Source of the DNA: Tubiluchus corallicola
Taxonomy: Eukaryota > Priapulida > Priapulimorpha > Priapulimorphida > Tubiluchidae
Assembly (NCBI GenBank): GCA_030141605.1
Contig: JAQGDQ010000473.1
Coordinates: forward strand, 111,027 to 175,026
Reading direction: 5' to 3'
Length of the DNA: 64,000 nt
This document shows positions 42,335-53,989 of the stretch, piece after piece. Position 1 is the stretch's first letter. Every line of letters begins with the position of its first letter. The translations under genes were made by a program, and so were the position numbers. Under the pieces are notes generated by a model. The model made no database searches, was not told the origin of the DNA, and was given only the letters and a program-made list of their open reading frames with translations.

Positions 42335-42990
42335 AGTTTAGTTTTGTTTAGTTTATTCATACCCATTGGTACATAAAACAACATTCATCAAAAAAATGAA
42401 TAAACATGCAGTACAACTACTAGCATACTACATAATTAGCAGGAGGACTAATTAGCAAGATACTAATTTACTTATTAAGATGTGCAGGAGGACACACAGA
42501 GCAAAGCTACTTACATGTGTCTATCAAATTTAAGAAACCTTATTAAATCAACATGTTCAAGTCTTTTACGAAATAACTTAACATTTCCAGCAGTAACTAA
42601 TGGCGAACCATTCACAGAAGCAGGCAATAAGTTTCATAATGGAACAACACGATTTGAGAAAAATCCATGAAAATGTGTCTCACATGTACTCCTTACAAAG
42701 AGTTTTAATGAGTAATTACTCTTAACTTTATTATTTAAAGTGTCGGTAAAAAATGTTTCCCTATTTAAATCAATATCCAATTTTCAACACGTTTTTAAAT
42801 CAGAAATTATACGTCTTTCTTCTAATAATTTAAGACTCAGATTTTGTAATCTATGTGGATACGACTTATAATTAATTCCACATCTATTACAAAGGCGTTT
42901 TGTATAGTAACGCTGAACGTGTTCTACATCTAAATCACCAAGCAGATAAGGACTCCACAGGAGAACAATATTAAACCAATGGTCTGACAT
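42335..42990 (-). pseudogene. CR1/L2-like LINE 3' end
   Basis: The minus frame reads LLWSPYLLGDLDVEHVQRYY, then YPHRLQNLSLKLLEERRIISDL. After a stop it continues SNYSLKLFVRSTCETHFHGF, FSNRVVPL-stop-NLLPASV and LFRKRLEHVD. This is the conserved end of CR1/L2-type ORF2 (family has W at the second stop). The 3' tail near 42335-42375 is repeat-like. Two in-frame stops mean it is dead. Confidence 0.75.
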
Positions 42991-43344
42991 ATATTTTATA
43001 AGCTTTCAATAAAGATTGTTTGATTTGGTTTGATTTAACACTTTATTTCGAAGCAAATTCATATTTACACACAAATGAAAAACAAAGATAAAAAATACAT
43101 GCACTACAATTACACGATATCTACAACATTACATACACTACATATACAAAAGATAGATTATCCAGCGATGCTTAGCACCAGAATATGCCTAACTATAATT
43201 TCAATATAACAATATCCTCCACTGTTTTCTAACGTCAGAAGTGTAAGCCACTTCACTTTCAGTTAAAGCTTTAATCAATGAATTTGTACTGATGTGACAA
43301 ACATATGTCAAGTCAACTGGCAAAAATGGCACGTAAAAGACAAC

Positions 43345-43460
43345 AACAACAGCAATAACATTAACAGAAACAACAACAATAGTAACAGCCACAACAACAG
43401 CTTTAATAGCAGCAGCAGCAGCAACAGCAATGTTCAACACCACATTTGCAACAACAATCA
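43345..43460. repeat. CAA/CAG trinucleotide-rich tract
   Basis: Interrupted caacaacag-type triplets. They open a poly-Asn/Ser frame on plus and a Val/Ala frame on minus, neither with support as a gene. Confidence 0.75.
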
Positions 43461-43702
43461 CAACAATGGAACAGTAGCAGTAACCACAAAACCAGCAAGA
43501 CTTTTGAATTTGAATTTTTCTAAATTGTGCAAGTTCGCATGTTCATTTCCATATCATAATTATTATATTCTCAGCAAATCTTGAAAGGAATCGCTGATAT
43601 TGCAAAGATTTTGGTAGGATATCATTTTGTTAAGGGAAAATATACCCGTTCGGTAAGTCTGCATACCTAAATAGATATAAGATGTGATATGGATATTTGC
43701 AC

Positions 43703-43944
43703 ATACTGTAGAAATAATGGGTATGTAATCACACCTGTTACTGTTGATGGCAGGTGTGGATAACATGCTTTGTCATATAATCTTTTTGGAACGGTGGATA
43801 ACCATTTGGAAGTCAGGCAATGCATAGCTGAATGCATTGAAGAACACAGAAATATGTTTGAGCCATGTTTAGATATTGATTTATTTTTAAGCAATTTGAA
43901 GAAAAACTTGGGCTGCTGCGATTTTGGCTCACATATGTATGCTG
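43703..43944 (+). pseudogene. OTU-like cysteine protease relic, probably of Helitron origin
   Basis: Plus frame: PVTVDGRCG, a TAA stop, then HALSYNLFGTVDNHLEVRQC and IAECIEEHRNMFEP. This matches the OTU catalytic block D-G-x-C followed by ALS and the helix after it. The stop lies just after the putative catalytic Cys. The frame is cut off at 43945 by an inverted-repeat element. OTU domains occur in some Helitron/Helentron polyproteins, and a Helitron N-terminal relic lies 1.8 kb further on the same strand. Confidence 0.6.
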
Positions 43945-45116
43945 TAGGGAGCCGAGTAAGCTATTAGCCCAAGTAGACCAATTGGCGTACATGAGCTAGC
44001 CCAAGTAGGACGCGGCGTACATGGGCTAGCCCAAGTAGGACGCGGCGTACATGGGCTGCCCAAGTAAGACACTAGAGACAGGTCGCGAATTGATTCGTTA
44101 AGTGTACTGACACCGTCAGTTGTCCTTGTTTATGTAGTAATAGTAATTAAAAACGTTAGTACACGTTGAATAATTTATTATACATCTAATAAAATAAAAG
44201 AATTTTATTCTGAGCTGGTAGAACGCACAATATTAAATTTGGTTTCGATATTAATGTTGTTGAAGTGAAAAAAACCACTTTTTTGCGAATTCAACATTTG
44301 TTTAAGGTATATCATTTTTGATTTTGTCTCACTTCACAAACAGGTGATCCGTTTCACTACCTCTTGGGCAAATAATTGTTTTCTTATAAGTAAACGTTCT
44401 AGCGATCTATGTGTCCTACATGGGCTAGCGAGCCATGTAGGACAGTGCCCTACATGTTACAATACTACTGATAATATTAAAACTAATTATCCTTGCTTTT
44501 CCTAAATGTTAAAAATTACTTTTTGGTGTTGTAAAGGCTTGGCAGCATCTGTCTCATTTTTAAATTTGCAATTATTTCTGTAATAACTGTGTGCAGAGTT
44601 TCTCTCTTTAAAGCATTTGATACTAGGTTTAATGTTATGATATATTAATGGAGCTAATCACAATGATGAAATTATTGTAAGAAATGTATTTGTAAATTTG
44701 CCAAGGAATATTTTCCTGTAGTATTGTTTCATTTCACCTCTATTATAACCATACTGCTGAACAATGTTAGAGTGCTAAATGAGGTGCTTTGTTACCAAAC
44801 AAACTCTCGTTCAGTGAACGAGTTACAAAAGTCATCGCAAAACAATACCTGCGTACTGCATGCTGAGTTAAACACCTGGTCAAGCAAGTTTTCATGACGC
44901 CAAACTGACGACAACTCAACCAACAAGCACAATTTTTAATAAAATGAAGAAATTTCACAGAACTTTTAAATTTTTTTACAAAATTACCGATTCTCGACAA
45001 AAATAGCTAGTGTCCTACTTGGGCTGCCCATGAAGGACACTACTTTTAGCACCGGAAGTGGCTTTGGCTTTCACTGGAAGTGTCCTACTTGGGCTAGTGG
45101 GTTACTCGGCTCCCTA
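43945..45116. mobile_element. 1.17-kb inverted-repeat DNA element, TA-flanked
   Basis: Ends tagggagccgagtaagctat and the complement of gggttactcggctcccta form an inverted repeat of roughly 35 bp including tagcccaagtag. Subterminal copies of gcccaagtaggacgcggcgt recur at 43984-44060, and catgggctag / gtaggac motifs recur near 44410-44460 and 45010-45090. Outermost TA on each side is consistent with a TA target site. No recognisable transposase, so probably non-autonomous. Confidence 0.75.
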
Positions 45117-45479
45117 GACTTTGCACCCTATAAAGGTGCCCGCCTCTGATAGGTGGCGAGTCCGAGTATCGGAATCGCAATCCCTACAAATGCATTCAAA
45201 CAGCAGCCATTGCATTCCAGATAGATATCTATCTACTTTTTATTTATCAGAATAAGTCTAGGGCATGTCCAGAAGATCTTTGTCTTTGCTACTGTTGTTT
45301 AGTGTTGCAAAATAACCATTATGATGCACTCAAGGGTCTAGACATAGACATAGACCTAATTTAAATGTCGGTAAGTACTCATTTTTTTATTTACAAGAAT
45401 CATACATTAAAATTTAGTCAGTCAAATTCCAAATTTGACTGTCCTCTGAAGCTGATTGCGTAAGTCCTGTCTTAATGCC

Positions 45480-47030
45480 TAGCAACTTATCTTTAAATTG
45501 TTGAAACAATACAGGTAGAAAACAACAGGCTGCCAAGCAAAGAAAAGAAAAAGGCCAATTAGACGCCAACAAAAAAGCAAGAAAAGCAATGTCATTAAGA
45601 GTGATATGGATAATTATACAGAAAGAGTTAAAAGTCTTTGCAGCTGCAACAATGTTCAGAATGTCCAAAGTTATTATAACAGACGAGAAAAATGAAATGC
45701 AACAAGTGTGGCATTAAAAAAAAAACTTTAAGCCAAAGATCTGTGTACAAGAAAAGGGCGAGAAAAAGCTTGAAAAGCAAACTATTAATGAGACTGAGGA
45801 GGAAAAAGAAACTTCTTTATCTGAACACCGACAAAAGCAAAAAAGATTTGTAGAAAGGGAAACTGATGTAGGCAAAACAGCTAGGTAGCAAATGTTATCT
45901 CAAAATCAAAGGAAGAGCTAGAGAATGAAACAGAAAAAGCTGCGAGGTTAGCAGCCATATCAGGTAAGCGAGAAAGTAAGCAAAAGAAACTAACAAGTGA
46001 AAGGCAGTCAGAAAGAACTGTTGGTTTGTCAAAAAACGAGAAAGTGAGCAAAAAGGCAACAAAATGAGAATGAAATGGAAAAACTTGCACGATTACAGGT
46101 TTTAAGTGACAATCGGTGAAAAATGTTAAAAATGAAACAGAACAGCACGGCAATCACAGAGTTTCTAAACTGGTTGAGAACAAGGTTGAATAAGTTTGTA
46201 GCAGTACGTCACAATTGTAAAGATTACGCAGTAGATACACATTACTGTGGAGAAATTAATTTTACCTGTTCACATTGTGGTGCTTTGCACTTCAAGGAAG
46301 ACGGCAAGGAAATATGTTGTCAAAATGGTAAAGTAGCACTTCTGCCCCTAAATTCCCCACCTGAGTTTTTGCAAACGTGAGTATGCTGATTCAGAAAATT
46401 TTCTAAAAAAACATTTGAAAGTATAACAGTGCAATGTCTTTCGCATCATTTGGCACCACTGGAATGGTTGAAAATGTTTCCGGTTTGGGTCCATACTGTT
46501 TGCGAATAAATGGGCAGGTGTATCATTTAGTGGCATCGCTGAATCTGGATAATAGTGAACAGCGGTCTTACGGTCAGCTATACATTGTCGATTCAGATAC
46601 AGCGTGCAACGTTAGCATGAGGAATAAGCACAACGCTGACTTGCTTCCCAATTTCTTAACTCAACTGCATGACATGATTACTGAAATAAATTCTTTTGTG
46701 AAATTGTTTATGCAGGTGCAAACTGTGGTAGAGCAAGAACGACTCAAGACTGCAAGTGAAGGCAGACAAGTGACAATGTGTTATAAAAGAGGACCGGATA
46801 CAAGAATATACAACGCTCCGGCTGTTGGTGAAGTGGCGACGACATTTGTTCGTTTGGATGGCGCACCGCCATTTGTGCGAGACATAGTGGTGTACAAACG
46901 AGGCAGTGACTGTCAAAGCATCTTGAGTCGAAATTGTGATCCGATGTGCTATTGCTTGCTATTTCTGTATGGTGAACAATGATGGCATGAAAGAGTAGGA
47001 ACTGGATTACATGATAAAGTAGTCACTCAG
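45480..47030 (+). pseudogene. Degenerate Helitron-like polyprotein, N-terminal region
   Basis: A broken Lys/Arg/Glu-rich stretch with several stops (45480-46120) leads to LNWLRTRLNKF and a zinc-binding block CGEINFTCSHCGALHF ... ICCQNGKVALLPL ... PPEFLQT (46150-46378). After a short frame break comes SAMSFASFGTTG, GLGPYCLRINGQVYHLVASL, YGQLYIVDSDTA, DTRIYNAPAVGEVATTFV and NCDPMCYCLLFLYGEQ (46425-46980). These match the Helitron helicase-like N-terminal domain (family: ASF, GPYxFRIxGQxYH, QLYIxD, DPMxYPLLFPYGE.GWH). A stop at 46980 precedes WHERVGTG. No PIF1 helicase follows, so the element is dead. Confidence 0.8.
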
Positions 47031-48394
47031 AAACACCTCGACCACAGCTTACAAGATTGGTGCTGGTGGTGTGGTGGGAGGTGTGAGGTTTGGCATAGTG
47101 TGGTGTGGGTTTTCGATGTGGATTCGCTGTGTAAAATTCTTTTGAATGTTTTGTTTCGTATATATTAATTTCGGTGGTATGTATATACATGTATAACTGA
47201 CGAGGCTACAGCTCCGATAACGACGCCATTTTTGACGATTCGTCCATCAAACGAAAGGTCTCGGTGCATGTATGTGAAACTGGGAGGAACTGGATGTTAA
47301 AAACTCCAAAAACGGCACTTTTTCGCCTGTTAATAGGTTTTACAGTACAACTTTGTTTGGTTTGATATTAAAGTTTGGTTGCAAATTATCTATGTCTAAA
47401 GTAATTTTCTTTCTATCGCTTTCTATTTCTTTCTTTACCGTGCTGGTGCCATTTTTACTTACATTTCTAAACACATCTTATGAATGGAATATAAACTCAA
47501 CAAAAAATTTGGTAATAGAAAACGTCATCATTTATTCTGATAATTACAGATGGTAAATATAATTAGAAAAAAATTATTTCTTTAGTTTGTGTCACAACAA
47601 AACAAGCAAAAAGTTAATATAACATATAACAATTAAAACCAGCCAATTGACTTTGCACTTTCTGGTTTTTCACCTTATATTTTGAGTCGCATTATTAAGA
47701 ACATTTATAATCATTCTACAATATTCATTAATCAGATTCATTACTAACGTGTTGGATGTCAAGTCGAAGGTGCAGCCTGGATCTGTCACTGAGAGGTGCA
47801 ATCAAAGACAACACAAGCGATTTGATTTGAATGTAGCTTTGGACACCGCCACACTCATGTACTCGTCTGCACAAGCACTAATTGGTGCCACTGAGACCCA
47901 CATGTATGACACACAAGTCGAATTACTCCAACTTCTCAAGCTTTTTCACAATATTTTTCTTAGGCGTGGTATGTTGCATGCACTCATGATTCTCGATCAA
48001 TATCAGACGGTTGATGTCGATGTACTTTGCCAGCTAATCGTGAAGAAAATCTAACAGTCTTAAGATTGGCTCTCATCATGTGCTGTCTTGACTGCAGCGG
48101 GGTCCATTTGCATTTGCATCTGGGAGCTCATGTCGTTGCTCCCCGCATTTTTTGTTATGCTTCATGTTATTTTTAGAAAAAATTAAGGACATACTCTCTG
48201 CATCTACAACAGTAAAAAAATGTAGGTGATTGCTACTAGAAACTCGTTTAGCAAGATCAAATTTAGTTAATTTAAAGGAATTGTCTTTTGAAATGATAAT
48301 GTGGAACTGTTAAAAATTGTTGAATCATTCTCTTTTTTTACATGAAGAATATTGTAAAATACTTTACAGTTTTCGTGAATGGTTTTTACAACAT

Positions 48395-49606
48395 TCAGTT
48401 TCAAAGCCATGTAGCAGTTAGTACTATTACAGTATTTGATGAAAATGGTCTGATTTAGATTTTGTAAATTCAGAAGTAGAACATTTTAGAGTATAATGTG
48501 TAATTAAAGCAAAAACACTTACTGATTATTGCCTCTATTTTGCTGCTGCTGAAACTGTCTTTCTAGAGGTCTGTGTGGTCGTCGTCTGATTTTGTTTCTG
48601 AAAGGTATGTGTTGTCTGTTGTTGTTGCTGCTGATGTGAAAGTTGCTGGTGGTGGTGGTAGTGTTATTCTAGCTGCTGTTGTTGTATGTTTGAAATTCTG
48701 TCTGTTTGTGTTTGCATACATGCCATAAATTGAATTTTTTGTTGCTGATGTCGATGTTCATGTTCATGTTGTTGCTGTTGTTGTGTCAGTTGTTGCTGTT
48801 GTTGTGCCAGTTGTTGCTGTTGTTGTGTCAGTTGTTGCGCTTGTTCTTCTTGCTGCTGTGGTTCTGCATGTTGTTGTGACCCCTGTTCCCGTTGTTCGTT
48901 TTCCTGTCTGTTTACATTGTCCAGTCTGTGTCTTGGGTGTTCTGCGGGTTTGTTGATGTTTAATTCATCGAATTTCTGTAACACAGACGTATTTTTGTGA
49001 AAAAAAACAAAGATTTTTCAAACAACATGAAAAATCATTTTTTATTTCACTTAGATTCATTTTAAACTCAACATGTTATTCATAAAACTTTAGACTTAAA
49101 TTTTGTATGTTTTAGATTATTATTTTAGATATTTTCTCTTTGATAATAAATGTAAATGCATAGTGTTTGCTAAAACGTTTGTATCACCTTCGCAAATTCT
49201 ATGTTCTTCCATCCTTACAGCCCAAACTGGCGCCATCAATACACAGAGGAAAATCAAAAATTATGACAAAAATACTTACAATTGTTCATAAAAGTTTCAA
49301 GAAAACAATTTAAGAGCTAAAAAATTTAATATAGTAAAAATATTTTATATTTATTATTAAGCAAAATACTTGAAAAAACATCACAGACAAGTGATCGGTA
49401 ATCAGGATAAAATTTACAATTGCAATAAAATTTACTTGCAACAAAGTAAAAACTGGCGTGAATAATACTAAACGCTCACATGGAGCCTAATGGAGAAACT
49501 TTGAAAAAATTACTTACTTTGGTTACTTACGATGAAGGTAAGCGTATTGAAATAAGATGTTTAGCGACATATTCAAAAAAAGCACTGACTCGTTTGAAGT
49601 TTAATT
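48395..49606 (-). repeat. 1.2-kb direct duplication, copy A, with Gln-rich ORF
   Basis: Nearly identical to 49621-50818 at an offset of 1223 bases. On the minus strand, after an acceptor-like gttacag (48976), a frame runs KFDELNINKPAEHPRHRLDN followed by a long Gln/His-rich segment to a stop at 48664. It has no upstream ATG; the equivalent codon is GTG. Beyond the stop another frame has arginines and Gln runs up to a donor-like CAGTAAGTG near 48520. Family unknown; it may be an exon of a repeated gene or a transposon. Confidence 0.85.
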
Positions 49607-49620
49607 TCTTTCTAACATAC

Positions 49621-50818
49621 AGTTTCAAAGCCATGTAGCAGTTAGTACTATTACAGTATTTGACGAAATTGGTTTGTTTTAGATTTTGTAAATTCAGAAG
49701 TAGAACATTTTAGAGTATAATGTGTAATTAAAACAAAAACACTTACTGATTATTGCCTCGATTTTGCTGCTGCTGAAACTGTCTTTCTAGAGGTCTGTGT
49801 GGTCGTTGTCTGATTTTTGTTCTGAAAGGTATGTGTTGTCTGTTGTTGTTGCTGCTGATGTGAAAGTTGCTGGTGGTGGTGGTAGTGTTATTCTAGCTGC
49901 TGTTGTTGTATGTTTGAAATTCTGTCTGTTTGTGTTTGCATACATGCCATAAATTGAATTTTTTGTTGCTGATGTCGATGTTCATGTTCATGTTGTTGCT
50001 GTTGTTGTGCCAGTTGTTGCTGTTGTTGTGTCAGTTGTTGCGCTTGTTCTTCTTGCTGCTGTGGTTCTGCATGTTGTTGTGACCCCTGTTCCCGTTGTTC
50101 GTTTTCCTGTCTGTTTACATTGTCCAGTCTGTGTCTTGGGTGTTCTGCGGGTTTGTTGATGTTTAATTCCTCGATTTTCTGTAACATGGACGTATTTTTG
50201 TGAAAAAAAACAAAGATTTTTCAAACAACATGAAAAATTACTTTTTATTTCATTTAGATTCATATTAAACTCAACATGTTATTCATAAAACTTTAGACTT
50301 AAATTTTGTATGTTTTAGATCATTATTTTAGATATTTTCTCTTTGATAATAAATGTAAATGCATAGTGTTTGCTAAAACGTTTGTATCACCTTCACAAAT
50401 TCTATGTTCTTCCATCCTTACAGCCCAAACTGGCGCCATCAATACACAGAGGAAAATCTAAAATTATGACAAAAATACTTACAATTGTTCATAAAAGTTT
50501 CAAGAAAACAATTTAAGAGCTAAAAAATTTAATATAGTAAAAATATTTTCTATTATATTATTAAGCAAAATACTTGAAAAAACATCACAGACAAGTGATC
50601 GGTAAATCAGGATAAAATTTACAGTTGCAATAAAATTTACTTGCAACAAAGTAAAAACTGGCGTGAATAATACTAAACGCTCACATGGAGCCTAATGGAG
50701 AAACTTTGAAAAAAATTACTTTGATTACTTACGATAAAGTGAAGCATATTGAAATAAGATGTTTAGTGACATATTCAAAAAAAGCACATTTGAAGACTCA
50801 TTTGAAGTCTAATTCCGA
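49621..50818 (-). repeat. 1.2-kb direct duplication, copy B, with Gln-rich ORF
   Basis: Second copy of the unit at 48395-49606. The Gln-rich frame (49888-50187) keeps the same ends but lacks one Gln-repeat block of about 21 bases, and has an ATG before the acceptor-like site. KIEELNINKPAEHPRHR replaces KFDELNIN. The two copies have diverged by scattered substitutions and small indels, more at the outer ends. Confidence 0.85.
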
Positions 50819-51609
50819 AATGATGATAGAAGTTCAAACTTCGCACTGTGCCTTGTTTCCTTTTGTAAAATAATGGGTTAAATGAAAAGCAAGTTAATAA
50901 TTATATATAGGTCACTAACAATCAATTCCTTTATATATGAAGAGTAATTTTGTTTTGATAAACATTGTTGGTGGTATAATATTTGGCAATGGCATCTATG
51001 TATTGATCGGAGGTATATATTTCGTATATATTCGGAGCAACTCTACTACATATTATCTACACTTTAGCTCTTTCACACTAAAACTTCTTATTAAAATCAA
51101 GCAGCCTAAATCAAGCTTTGAACAGCTTCAGTTACTTTAACTTAAACGCTTCTATGCCCTACTCGCAGGACTTCTAATACACTGGATGTTTTGTAACATC
51201 AATAAAATCAAATGCTAAAGGAAAAACCAACTCTTGAACAATATTCATTGTTTTAATCGTGAAACAACATGAAATGCCCATAAATCTCAAAGATTCTTTA
51301 CTTTTTTCTCTTCAGAAGCTTTCGCCTTCTCGGACTTCATCAGCTGCACAAAATAGATACAATCATAAAATTACTGATGAAACTACATTTGTCAGTAAAA
51401 TAAAAGGTACAAAAAAGGGACGAAACGTAGAGGAAGAGACCGTGTTGAAACTTACATATTCATTCAGTATGAATAAGAAAGGTTAGAATCTTCTCCCACA
51501 ACATGGCTTCAAAGAATATGATGGTAAAGATGTGGGGCGAAGATCATCACACAAAGGACATGCATTTGACTGCTTAGGGATAGGTTAACATTACAGTTAA
51601 GTCAGCATT

Positions 51610-51745
51610 ACGGGAGGACTCCAGAATGAAGAGACTTACGGAACAAAAGGAGAGCAAGCTGAAAGAGCACAGGATTTCAAAATAAAGCCATGAACTTCAT
51701 CGGGCCCTGTAGCCTTAAAACTAAAAGATGTTATGTTAATAAGCT
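51610..51745 (-). pseudogene. LINE reverse transcriptase fragment
   Basis: The minus frame reads SFKATGPDEVHGFILKSCAL, a clear match to the RT block KxxGPDxxxxxxLK. After a one-base frameshift comes FRKSLHSGVLP, the next conserved RT block. Typical of CR1/Jockey-type elements. Only this piece survives. Confidence 0.75.
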
Positions 51746-52890
51746 TGGCATATACATTTTAAATTTAATACTGAAATTAATGTCAATTGTCATTCAGAGA
51801 ATCAGTATTCCAGTCAGAAGAAGGAATAGGCAAGACATCATCAGGCTCATGAGTGAAAAAAAGAAGGAAAAAACATCATTTATTGCAAAAGCGACCTTTT
51901 TAGGACAAGTAACAACATCGTTGTTACAATCTTTAATACAGCTAATACGGTTAGAAGGCTTCGCTTCTATTTACTATACCTGAAGAATTCCGATAACACA
52001 ATGAAAGTATAACAAATAAAGAAGCCTCGCAAAAAATTCTACTATAACAGTTAACAAAATCGCAAAAATTGTCAATTGATTAAAATACTTACTTGGACTA
52101 AAAAACAACATTAACTGATCGTACTTGTAGTTTTGAGCACAATGTTTTCCAGAGGCACGTTATTTCCATAGCAACTCGCGCGAAGAGAAGCCAGAGATAT
52201 GTACAAAAACATTTGAATATTGACAGGCTGTACGTCAAAGTGAATGTCTGATTAATCAGAGATGAAAGAATGGAACTAAATAATTCTATGATTTATTACA
52301 GAATAGGTTAATAAAATAAATTTCTTATTTATGCATTTATTTGGAAAGCCAACAGGTGTTTAGTACTAGAGGCTGTGAATGTGAACTGATGGTCACGGCT
52401 TTTGATGGCAAAACTAATTTCTAGTGCACTCTTTCTGTTCTACTTTCCTTCCATCCTGAAAGAATGTATATCCATTCCAAATTAAGTCTGTTCTGTAGTT
52501 CCTTTTCAGAAACAACTGGCTTCATTCAGGGCAAAAAATGTTCAACTCTTCAAGTTTCATGTGATGACTATAATTATAATAGTACGTGTCTTCCGTAATC
52601 ATTTCAAAACATGCAATGGAGTTTTGCCCACATGAACGCATAGCTCATTGCGTGCAACTATCTAGCCATTTTCACAGCAAAATGCTTTATTACTTTTAGT
52701 GATTTCCAATGTTTAGTCGATAATTTGGTTAAATTCTTGTTCATGATAGGTATTAGACGGCAATTTCCTGAACAGGCCTGCCCACTCAGGCACTCACTGA
52801 ACAAGAAACCACTATCCTCAGGCGAACACAAAAAGGTAAAAAAGAAAAAAAATCACAAGTAATCACTAAAACAACTAAACTAATTTATGA

Positions 52891-53176
52891 AAGCTTTTTT
52901 GTTGGTATGATTAACATAAAAGGGATATCCCACTGAAAATAATATGTGCACAACGAAAGAACGTTAAAGCACAGCAGACAAAAACACAAAGGAGAAATAC
53001 AAAAGTACAAGGACCATCAAGGCAGGATTCTTATGAAAGCTTTTTTGTTGGCATGATTAACATAAAAGGGATATCCCACTGAAAATAATATGTGCACAAC
53101 GAAAGAACGTTAAAGCACAGCAGACAAAAAACACAAAGGAGAAATACAAAAGTACGAGGACCATCAAGGCGGGATT
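52891..53176. repeat. Direct duplication, two copies of about 145 bp
   Basis: The block starting gaaagcttttttgttgg and ending ggcaggattct / ggcgggattct occurs at about 52888-53031 and 53034-53176. Few differences, so a recent event. It lies just 5' of a LINE tail fragment. Confidence 0.9.
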
Positions 53177-53335
53177 CTGTCTGCACAGTAGACAAAATTC
53201 AAAGAAGAATGACCAGGTTGATTCCAATGCTGAGTACCTTGACTTATTCAAAAGGATTTCAAGTAATGATCTAACCGCACTTAAGTATAGGTGCATGAGA
53301 CGGGACATACATACAAACTCTGAATTGAGTAATCC
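53170..53335 (+). pseudogene. CR1/L2-like LINE tail fragment
   Basis: The plus frame VDKIQRRMTRLIPMLSTLTY is followed, after a frameshift, by LTALKYRCMRRDIHTN. This matches the CR1/L2 ORF2 motif series (VQRR.TR.IP.L..L.Y, then L..LEYRR.RGDM). No other ORF2 sequence on this strand nearby. Confidence 0.65.
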
Positions 53336-53524
53336 CCATCTCTGAATTATGGGTACCTTCACTGTTCATTGTTTGCGTAATATTATTTGTTCCAGCATTG
53401 TATCTTTACATCACACACCCAAATTGAGGTATTTTTTATTTCAATATTTCGTTGATGATGTTCATAAATAATTAATGTACCTCAAGCCAAGGGTTTTGAG
53501 CATGAATGACTTATGAACATACGC

Positions 53525-53830
53525 TGCTTCTTCTTCTTCTGTTACTCTAAACGTCGATTATAGACATACAGCCTCTATCCTTTATTGGAGCACCCCACTG
53601 TTTCCTGTCTGCAGCTAACATTTTCAATTCCTGTGATGTTATTGTTAGGTTTGGTTCCAGCTGCTGTAAATCTTAATTAATTCTTGATATCCAGTTTATT
53701 TTTGGTTTGCGTGGAAATCGTTTAGTAGATTTCAGAGTCTCGTTTAATGCTAATCTTATTGATGTTGTTTCTGGCAATCTCATTATATGTCCTACCGATC
53801 TTGGTCTCCTGATTCTGATTTTTGTGCTCC
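53525..53830 (-). pseudogene. LINE ORF2 C-terminal fragment
   Basis: The minus frame reads SVGHIMRLPETTSIRLALNE, RFPRKPKINWISRI, a stop, then DLQQLEPNLTITSQELKMLA and ADRKQWGAPIKDRGC. This is the familiar GH..R.......RGRPK..W ... A.DR..W tail of several non-LTR elements. One internal stop. It ends about 160 bases before the STAM start codon. Confidence 0.7.
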
Positions 53831-53989
53831 AATGTTCTTCGCATACTCAAAGCTGTTAAATAAATCAAGCAGATGGCAGCACAGTTTCACGATGACGCAT
53901 TGACATGCGCAACCAAAGTAAAATGAGCAATTTCTTCTATTAGTACATTCTGAAACTTCAAGTTTTATTTTGGCTTTTCATTAATCAAA

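Larger units (their letters stand above)
41883..53989. other. Transposon-rich intergenic region between DNAJC25 and STAM
   Basis: No intact cellular gene recognised. It holds relics listed separately: LINE pieces, an OTU-like and Helitron-like relic, a large inverted-repeat element, and a direct duplication. A 101-codon frame at 47749-48054 and a 67-codon frame at 50937-51140 match nothing I know. The promoters of the divergent DNAJC25 and STAM genes must lie at its edges. Confidence 0.6.

Noticed and set aside
46434-46982. Intact 182-residue host gene
   Set aside because: Matches the Helitron helicase-like N-terminal domain, starts mid-domain and ends at a stop inside the conserved PYGE.GWH motif; it is a transposon relic.
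47749-48054. 101-codon plus-strand ORF as a possible gene
   Set aside because: No recognisable domain or splice context, and it sits between transposon relics; not enough to call.
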